From positions 1-10,858 of the forward strand of contig PFHO01000060.1 in the NCBI GenBank assembly GCA_002782345.1: DNA of 10,858 nt. Direction: 5' to 3'. Below, in pieces: positions 5,967 through 10,858 of the stretch (positions are counted from its first letter, which is position 1; each line of letters begins with the position of its first letter). The notes beneath the pieces were generated by a model. That model saw nothing but the letters and a program-made list of their open reading frames with translations, had not been told where the DNA came from and did no database searches. A program made the position numbers and the translations under genes. The stretch is from Candidatus Moranbacteria bacterium CG_4_8_14_3_um_filter_34_16. Lineage in GTDB: Bacteria > Patescibacteriota > Minisyncoccia > Moranbacterales > UBA2206.

Positions 5967-8588
5967 ATGGATTTTGGAAAGCTAACAATCAAATCTCAAG
6001 AAGCATTGAGAAATTCTCAAGAAATGGCGATTGCTAAAAATAATAATCAAGTGGATGTTTTTCATTTGTTATATTTTTTGATTCTTCAAAAAGAATCTGC
6101 CGTTTCTTTAATCTTGAAAAAAATGGAACAAGATCCCTTGATTATTTTGAAAGAATTGGATAAAAAAATAAATGAGATTCCAAAAAATTTACAACCCGAT
6201 TCCGGACAACTTTTTATTTCTTCCGAAATGATAATGACTTTGAATTTGGCTGAACAAGAATCTAAAAAAATTGGGGATGAATATATTTCTACGGAGCATC
6301 TTTTTTTGGCTCTTCTTTTCGGAAAAAACAAAGCAAGATTTTTTTTGGAAGAGAAAAATTTAAATTATGAAAAAGTTTTGAAGATTTTATCTCAAGTCAG
6401 GGGAGGGCAAAAAGTGGACAGTCTAGATCCGGAAAGCAAATTTCAGGCGATAAAAAAATACGCTATCAATTTAACCGACTTAGCCAAAGAAAAAAAATTG
6501 GATCCGATTGTCGGAAGAGACGATGAGATTAGACGTTTGATGCAAGTTATTTCCCGTCGCACTAAAAATAACCCGGTGCTTATAGGAGAAGCTGGGACTG
6601 GGAAAACAGCCATCGTGGAAGGTTTGGCGCAAAGAATTGAAGCGGGCGATGTGCCGGAAACTATCAAGAATAAAATTTTGATTTCTCTTGATTTAGGATC
6701 GCTTTTGGCGGGAACCAAATTCCGGGGAGAATTTGAAGAAAGATTGAAGGCTATTATCAGTGAAATTGACCGCGCGGAAGGGAAAATTATTCTTTTTATA
6801 GATGAACTGCATACTTTGGTGGGCACAGGTGCGATTGAAGGATCGCTGGATGCGTCAAATATGTTGAAACCGGCTTTAGCTAGAGGAAGATTGAGAATGA
6901 TTGGTGCCACAACTACTAGAGAATACCAAAAATATATTGAAAAGGACGCTGCTCTTGAAAGAAGATTTCAACCGATTATGATTGGAGAACCGACAACGGA
7001 AGACACAGTGGCTATTTTGAGAGGACTAAAAGAAAAATACGAGGTTCATCATGGAGTCAAAATTACAGAGGCCGCTATTCAAGAAGCGGTCAGACTTTCC
7101 GATCGCTATATAACCGATCGTTTCTTGCCTGATAAAGCAGTGGATTTAATTGATGAAGCGTCTAGCACGCTTAGGATGGAGATTGATTCTATGCCGGCGG
7201 AAATTGACACGACAGAAAGATTACTTCGCCGAATGGAAATTGAAAAAAAAGCGTTGGAAAAAGAAAATAGAACGGAATCAAAGAAGAGAGTTCGCGAGAT
7301 AAAGAAAAAAATGGCGGAGATCAAAGAAAATTCTCAAAAGATAATGCTTCAGTGGAGAGCGGAGAAAGAACTTATCACCAAAATTCGGAAATTTTCGGCA
7401 GAGATTGAAAAAATGAAATTGGAATCCGAAATTGCGGAAAGAAAATTGGAATTGGAAAAAGTGGCGGAAATAAGATATGGAAAAATTCCGGTGTTGGAAA
7501 AAAGAGTCAAAGAAGAAAAAAATAAATTGGATAAAATTCAAAGTCGTAGTCCTATTCTCAAAGAAGAAGTGACAGAAGAAGACATTGCTAAAGTTGTTTC
7601 TCGCTGGACGGGAATTCCGGTTTTTAAAATGCTTCAAGACGAATCAAAAAAACTTTTGAATATGGAGGAATCTTTAGAAAAAAGAGTGGTAGGTCAAAAA
7701 GAAGCTATAAAAGCTATTTCTAAAGCCATAAGAAGATCTCGAGCGGGAATTTCTGAAATCAAACGCCCCATCGGATCTTTTATTTTTCTTGGTCCTACGG
7801 GAGTGGGAAAAACCGAATTAGCTAAAACTTTGGCGGAATTTTTGTTTAATGACGAATCTTCAATAATCAGAGTGGATATGAGTGAATATACGGAAGGCCA
7901 CAGCGTTTCCAAAATAATCGGTTCTCCTCCTGGATATGTCGGGTATGAAGAAGGCGGACAATTGACGGAGCTGGTAAGAAAAAAACCTTATAGCGTTATT
8001 CTTTTTGATGAAATTGAAAAAGCGCATCCTCAAATTTTCAATATTATGCTTCAAATTTTGGATGAAGGAAATTTAACCGATTCCAAAGGAAGAAAGGTCA
8101 ATTTCAAAAATACAGTTCTGATTTTAACTTCTAATATTGGTTCGGATATAATTTATAAATCCGGATTAGGTTTTAAAGAATCCAAGGATAAAGAAATTTT
8201 AAATGAAGAAGATATGAAAGAAAAAGTGATTGGTTCGCTCCGAGAAATTTTCAAACCGGAATTTTTGAATCGTTTGGACGAAATAATAATTTTTCATCCG
8301 ATTAATAAGTCAATGTTGGCTCAAATTGTGAATTTACAATTTGAAATAATCAAAAAGAGATTATCGCTTAGAAACATAAAAATTTCTCTTACTGTTTCGG
8401 CAAAAAAATATCTTAGTGAAAAAGGATTTGATCCGATTTATGGAGTGCGTCCGTTAAAAAGAGTGATTCAAAATGATATTATGGATGAGTTGGCGTTAGA
8501 AATAATTGAAGGAAAAATCAGAAATGGAAGTAATGTGAAAGTTGACACGGAGAAAAATGAGTCCAAAATTGTTTTAAGGTATATTTGA
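5967..8588 (+). CDS. clpB: ClpB-type AAA+ disaggregase/unfoldase (Hsp100), with ClpC-like loop
   Basis: Two-ring AAA+ ATPase that threads aggregated or misfolded proteins through its pore. Domains: Clp N-domain (about 1-145); NBD1 with Walker A GEAGTGKT (207-214), Walker B ILFIDE (275-280) and an Arg-finger region LERRF (330-334); a full-length coiled-coil middle domain (about 405-530) with the ClpB-typical RYGKIPVLEKRV (503-514); NBD2 with Walker A GPTGVGKT (609-616), pore loop GYVGY (656-660) and Walker B VILFDE (677-682); C-terminal D2-small domain ending at 873. The long middle domain makes ClpB the best call. Oddities: the NBD1 pore loop reads KFRG (251-254), where ClpB usually has KYRG; and after TSNIGS there is an insertion SGLGFKES (732-739) resembling the VGF/LGF loop by which ClpC-type partners dock ClpP. 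Start ATG 5967 leads straight into the N-domain; no Shine-Dalgarno. Ends TGA then TAA. Confidence 0.93.
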   Translation: MDFGKLTIKSQEALRNSQEMAIAKNNNQVDVFHLLYFLILQKESAVSLILKKMEQDPLIILKELDKKINEIPKNLQPDSGQLFISSEMIMTLNLAEQESKKIGDEYISTEHLFLALLFGKNKARFFLEEKNLNYEKVLKILSQVRGGQKVDSLDPESKFQAIKKYAINLTDLAKEKKLDPIVGRDDEIRRLMQVISRRTKNNPVLIGEAGTGKTAIVEGLAQRIEAGDVPETIKNKILISLDLGSLLAGTKFRGEFEERLKAIISEIDRAEGKIILFIDELHTLVGTGAIEGSLDASNMLKPALARGRLRMIGATTTREYQKYIEKDAALERRFQPIMIGEPTTEDTVAILRGLKEKYEVHHGVKITEAAIQEAVRLSDRYITDRFLPDKAVDLIDEASSTLRMEIDSMPAEIDTTERLLRRMEIEKKALEKENRTESKKRVREIKKKMAEIKENSQKIMLQWRAEKELITKIRKFSAEIEKMKLESEIAERKLELEKVAEIRYGKIPVLEKRVKEEKNKLDKIQSRSPILKEEVTEEDIAKVVSRWTGIPVFKMLQDESKKLLNMEESLEKRVVGQKEAIKAISKAIRRSRAGISEIKRPIGSFIFLGPTGVGKTELAKTLAEFLFNDESSIIRVDMSEYTEGHSVSKIIGSPPGYVGYEEGGQLTELVRKKPYSVILFDEIEKAHPQIFNIMLQILDEGNLTDSKGRKVNFKNTVLILTSNIGSDIIYKSGLGFKESKDKEILNEEDMKEKVIGSLREIFKPEFLNRLDEIIIFHPINKSMLAQIVNLQFEIIKKRLSLRNIKISLTVSAKKYLSEKGFDPIYGVRPLKRVIQNDIMDELALEIIEGKIRNGSNVKVDTEKNESKIVLRYI

Positions 8589-8609
8589 TAATTTTTTTGA
8601 GATTAGAAT

Positions 8610-9350
8610 ATGTTTCTGAAATTGCGACCTCTTTTTTATAGCCTTATTTTTTTAGGCGGTTTGGAATTGATTGTTTTTTTTCATCGTCATGTTTTGATTA
8701 TTTTGCTTTTTTTGATGTTTTTTTCTTTTTTTCAAGGGCATTGGATGGGCAGAAAATGGAGTTTTTCTGTTTTGCCGGTTCTTTTTTCCATTTCTTCAGG
8801 AGTGCTTCTTTATCTCATAACATTGAGTTTTGAACAACAAATTTTTATATTGTTAGCTTTTTTGATGTATTATCTTTCTCTTTTTGGCGCTTATCGTTTA
8901 GGGCAATATGATGGGGATAAAACCGCCAGTGGAATGAATATGTCTTCCGCAATGTCCACTCTTTTTTTTGTCTTTTCAAGCTCTTTTGGAATTTATCTGA
9001 ATTTTTTGGTTCCTCTTTATTGGTTGATTTTAACTTATCTGATAGCGACACTTTTAGTAAGCTATCAATATCTGATTATTATTAAAAAGGAGGATAAAAA
9101 AATTGTTTGGATATACAGTTTTCTTTTGGCATTGGTAATGGGGGAGGTCATTTGGGTTTTGAGTTTTTGGCCTTTTGGATATTTGACTGTGGGCACAGTT
9201 GCTCTTATAATCTACTATATAGAGTGGGATCTCATCAGAAGTTATTTTTTGGAAAATTTAAGCCGAAAAAAAATGGCGACTAATTTTGTTTTTTTCTCTA
9301 CTATGATTGCTTTAATTTTAACAAGTTCCAAATGGTTGCCTTCCTTATAG
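8610..9350 (+). CDS. Polytopic membrane protein of unknown function
   Basis: I do not recognise a family. The 246-residue product is almost entirely hydrophobic, with eight or nine predicted membrane helices at about 8-24, 26-41, 52-70, 77-93, 112-130, 133-152, 165-187, 189-207 and 223-240. Polar patches include GQYDGDKTASGMN (98-110) between helices 4 and 5, and IIKKEDKK (157-164), both probably loops. A segment near 185-210 (SFWPFGYLTVGTVALIIYY, followed by EWDLIR) looks the most motif-like. No catalytic motif of intramembrane proteases, flippases or transporters is visible. The start ATG 8610 is 21 bases after clpB, with only a weak GAG upstream. It is probably co-transcribed with clpB and the following HtrA-like gene, which suggests an envelope role, but this is context only. 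Confidence 0.82.
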   Translation: MFLKLRPLFYSLIFLGGLELIVFFHRHVLIILLFLMFFSFFQGHWMGRKWSFSVLPVLFSISSGVLLYLITLSFEQQIFILLAFLMYYLSLFGAYRLGQYDGDKTASGMNMSSAMSTLFFVFSSSFGIYLNFLVPLYWLILTYLIATLLVSYQYLIIIKKEDKKIVWIYSFLLALVMGEVIWVLSFWPFGYLTVGTVALIIYYIEWDLIRSYFLENLSRKKMATNFVFFSTMIALILTSSKWLPSL

Positions 9351-9396
9351 AATAGATAATAAAAAATTCCCAAAATAAGGTATTTTTTTGAAAAAT

Positions 9397-10557
9397 ATGC
9401 TAAAAAAATTTTTGTTTCTTTTTTCTATTGTGATTATCTCTGGTTTGAGCGGAATAATCGCTGAAAAGTATTTGTTTCCTCGTTTAGCCTCTTCTGATTT
9501 TTTTTCTCGATATAAGTTTTTTCAAAAATCGGTGGAAAATGTAACGGTGATAAACAAAACGGAACAAGTCTACATTAAAGAAGATTCTTCAGTCAGAAAA
9601 ATTTCCGATTCAGTTGCTTCTTCGGTGGTGGGGATTATCCCTATAAGTAGTCAGTTAGACGAAAAAACAATTTCTTTCAAAAAAGGAACAGGAGTAATCG
9701 TTACCAGCGATGGGATAATTATGACTTTTGCTTCCGCTGTCGGTTTGGATACTTTGGATATTGACAAAGCAAAAGAAAAAATAACAAAAAAATATAAAGT
9801 TGTGATTGCCGGCAATAATGTTTATGAAGCGGAATTTTTAGGTATGGATTCTTGGAGCAATTTAGTTTTTTTCAAAATCAATGCCAGTAATTTGCCAGCA
9901 ATTTCCTTTGGAAATTCAGCTGATTATAAACCGGGAGAAAAAATAATTATGTTAGGAGAAAGTTTTTCTCAAGAGGAAAAGTGTTTTTCCTCCGGGCTTT
10001 TGAGCGGGATTAACCCGACTTATAATATCTCTGAAAAATCTCTGGCAGTGGCGGAAAAATTAGAAGGTGTTTTTGAAGTTGATTTTCCCAAAAGTGAAAA
10101 TTTTTTGGGCGCTCCAGCAGTGGATTATTCTGGACAAACTTTGGGAATTTTGGGAGAAACCGAAAAAAATAGAAAAAAAGAATTTTTTCTTATTCCTTCT
10201 CAAAAAGTGAAATTGGTTATAGATAAAGTCATTGCCAAAAAAATGGAAGAAAATCCGCAGTTGGGAATTTATTACATTTCGCTTTCTAAAGATTATGCCA
10301 TTTCCAATGAATTAAAAAACGAAAATGGAGCTCTAATTTTTTCTCCTTCCGGTCAACAGGGTTTGGCAATTTTAGAAGGAACACCAGCGCAAAAGGCCGG
10401 ATTAAAGTTGGGAGATATAATTGTCAAAGTAGGCGAGACAATCATAGATCTTCAAAATAATTTATCCGGAATTTTATATCAATATAGAAAAGGGGATCAA
10501 GTGGAGTTTACTGTTTTGAGAAATGACGCAGAAATGAAAATAATGGTAATTTTATAA
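9397..10557 (+). CDS. HtrA-like pseudoprotease with signal anchor and PDZ domain
   Basis: The 386-residue product has the plan of an HtrA protein: a hydrophobic N-terminal anchor (about 4-22), a trypsin-like domain (about 65-280) and a C-terminal PDZ domain (about 288-386, core EGTPAQKAGLKLGDIIVKV). Aligned by eye with the intact HtrA at 4576, all three catalytic residues are replaced: His becomes Ser113 (MTFASAV for VTNRHVV), Asp becomes Asn155 (WSNLVFFKI for INDLAVIKI) and Ser becomes Leu237 (ENFLGAP for GNSGGP). The frame is otherwise intact, so this is a folded non-catalytic protein, not a decayed gene. Adaptor, sensor or scaffold roles are possible (inference). I chose ATG 9397; a TTG at 9388 would add three residues and has AAGG seven bases upstream, the best Shine-Dalgarno-like site in the window, so it is a real alternative. 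It lies 46 bases after the membrane-protein gene. Confidence 0.88.
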   Translation: MLKKFLFLFSIVIISGLSGIIAEKYLFPRLASSDFFSRYKFFQKSVENVTVINKTEQVYIKEDSSVRKISDSVASSVVGIIPISSQLDEKTISFKKGTGVIVTSDGIIMTFASAVGLDTLDIDKAKEKITKKYKVVIAGNNVYEAEFLGMDSWSNLVFFKINASNLPAISFGNSADYKPGEKIIMLGESFSQEEKCFSSGLLSGINPTYNISEKSLAVAEKLEGVFEVDFPKSENFLGAPAVDYSGQTLGILGETEKNRKKEFFLIPSQKVKLVIDKVIAKKMEENPQLGIYYISLSKDYAISNELKNENGALIFSPSGQQGLAILEGTPAQKAGLKLGDIIVKVGETIIDLQNNLSGILYQYRKGDQVEFTVLRNDAEMKIMVIL

Positions 10558-10633
10558 AAAATTTAATCGGATTTTTTGGTTTTCTTTATCTCGGGACAAT
10601 ATTTTCAATTAAAACTAAAATTAAAAAAAATTC

Positions 10634-10660
10634 AAAAAGCTTTTTTAGATAAGCTTTTTT
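10634..10660 (+). terminator. Rho-independent terminator after the HtrA-like gene
   Basis: AAAAAGCTT (10634-10642) and AAGCTTTTT (10651-10659) form a perfect nine-base-pair stem around an eight-base loop, and the downstream arm runs into a T tract. It lies 77 bases past the stop at 10557 and is the clearest terminator in the window, closing the clpB to pseudo-HtrA run. Confidence 0.72.
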
Positions 10661-10791
10661 ATTTTAAAAAATTTTACACTCAACTCAGCCAATACAATTT
10701 TAAAAATACTTATAAGACTTTAAACTGTTAAAATAAAAATATAGACACTAAAATTTAATTCTTATCATTTTCATAGAATGTACTGCAAGAC

Positions 10792-10820
10792 TTGACAAAA
10801 TTGATATAAAGTGCTAGTTT
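10792..10820 (+). promoter_or_regulatory. Sigma70-type promoter with perfect -35 and extended -10
   Basis: A perfect TTGACA (10792-10797) is followed after 17 bases by TAGTTT (10815-10820), a poor -10 match, but with the TGN extension (TGC, 10812-10814) directly before it. Transcription would start near 10827, about 19 bases before the ATG at 10846. It lies downstream of a terminator, where a new transcription unit is expected. Confidence 0.6.
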
Positions 10821-10858
10821 TGAATGTTAATTTTTTATTTATTAAATGTTAGAAATTA

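Larger units (their letters stand above)
10558..10858. other. Non-coding stretch at the right edge
   Basis: These 301 bases hold the terminator at 10634-10660 and the promoter at 10792-10820. A second, weaker extended -10 element, TGT followed by TAAAAT (10726-10734), has no convincing -35. I see no coding frame of useful length, tRNA or repeat here. Two ATGs near the end (10824 and 10846) are open to the edge; 10846 lies just downstream of the predicted transcription start and is the better candidate for the start of the next gene, but only four codons are visible, so it is not called. Confidence 0.6.

Noticed and set aside
9397..10557. Pseudogene call for the HtrA-like protein
   Set aside because: The frame is intact from anchor to PDZ end, with structural residues kept; loss is confined to the catalytic positions, which suggests a maintained pseudoprotease.
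59..10858. Many minus-strand and alternate-frame ORFs of 60-155 codons (for example 790-1158, 2827-3285, 6443-6910, 7278-7637, all minus strand)
   Set aside because: All overlap strongly supported + strand genes and their translations show only composition-driven Phe/Ile/Ser/Lys-rich sequence with no recognisable domain.
10846..10858. Start of a next CDS (ATG at 10846)
   Set aside because: Well placed relative to the promoter, but only four codons are visible, so nothing about a product can be supported.

Overview
The window is strongly A+T-rich and gene-dense, and every gene I can support lies on the + strand. Protein families, short spacers, many tiny proteins and near absence of Shine-Dalgarno sequences suggest a Candidate Phyla Radiation (Patescibacteria) genome, probably Parcubacteria-like. 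This is inferred from gene content; there is no rRNA or marker phylogeny to fix it. TGA terminates two genes and TGG encodes Trp, so the code looks standard and UGA is not reassigned as in Gracilibacteria.

Layout. Positions 2-2148 hold the Sec translocase accessory pair secD (5' end outside the window) and secF. SecD carries a parvulin-type prolyl isomerase domain inside its extracytoplasmic region. Positions 2170-3141 hold a small charged protein, a 36-residue single-TM microprotein with its own candidate promoter, and an FtsB/DivIC-like division protein. Positions 3152-4435 hold a membrane-anchored SurA/PrsA-like parvulin chaperone and a 59-residue ferredoxin, followed by a possible terminator. 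Positions 4576-8588 hold an intact HtrA/DegP serine protease and a ClpB-type AAA+ unfoldase. Positions 8610-10557 hold a polytopic membrane protein of unknown function and an HtrA-like protein that has lost all three catalytic residues. A clear terminator (10634-10660) closes the run, and a good promoter at the right edge (10792-10820) points to another gene beyond the window.

Taken together this is largely an envelope protein-handling neighbourhood: export (SecDF), folding outside the membrane (two parvulin domains), degradation (HtrA), a probable non-catalytic HtrA adaptor or sensor, and cytoplasmic disaggregation (ClpB). The notable points are: (1) both parvulin domains carry the HIL-type strand after, not before, the isomerase core, as in a circular permutation; (2) the ClpB-like protein has a full ClpB middle domain but a ClpC-like LGF loop where ClpP-docking loops lie; (3) the HtrA pseudoprotease; (4) short ORFs (36 and 59 residues) easily missed by gene callers. 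I saw no mobile elements, CRISPR arrays, tRNAs or rRNAs.
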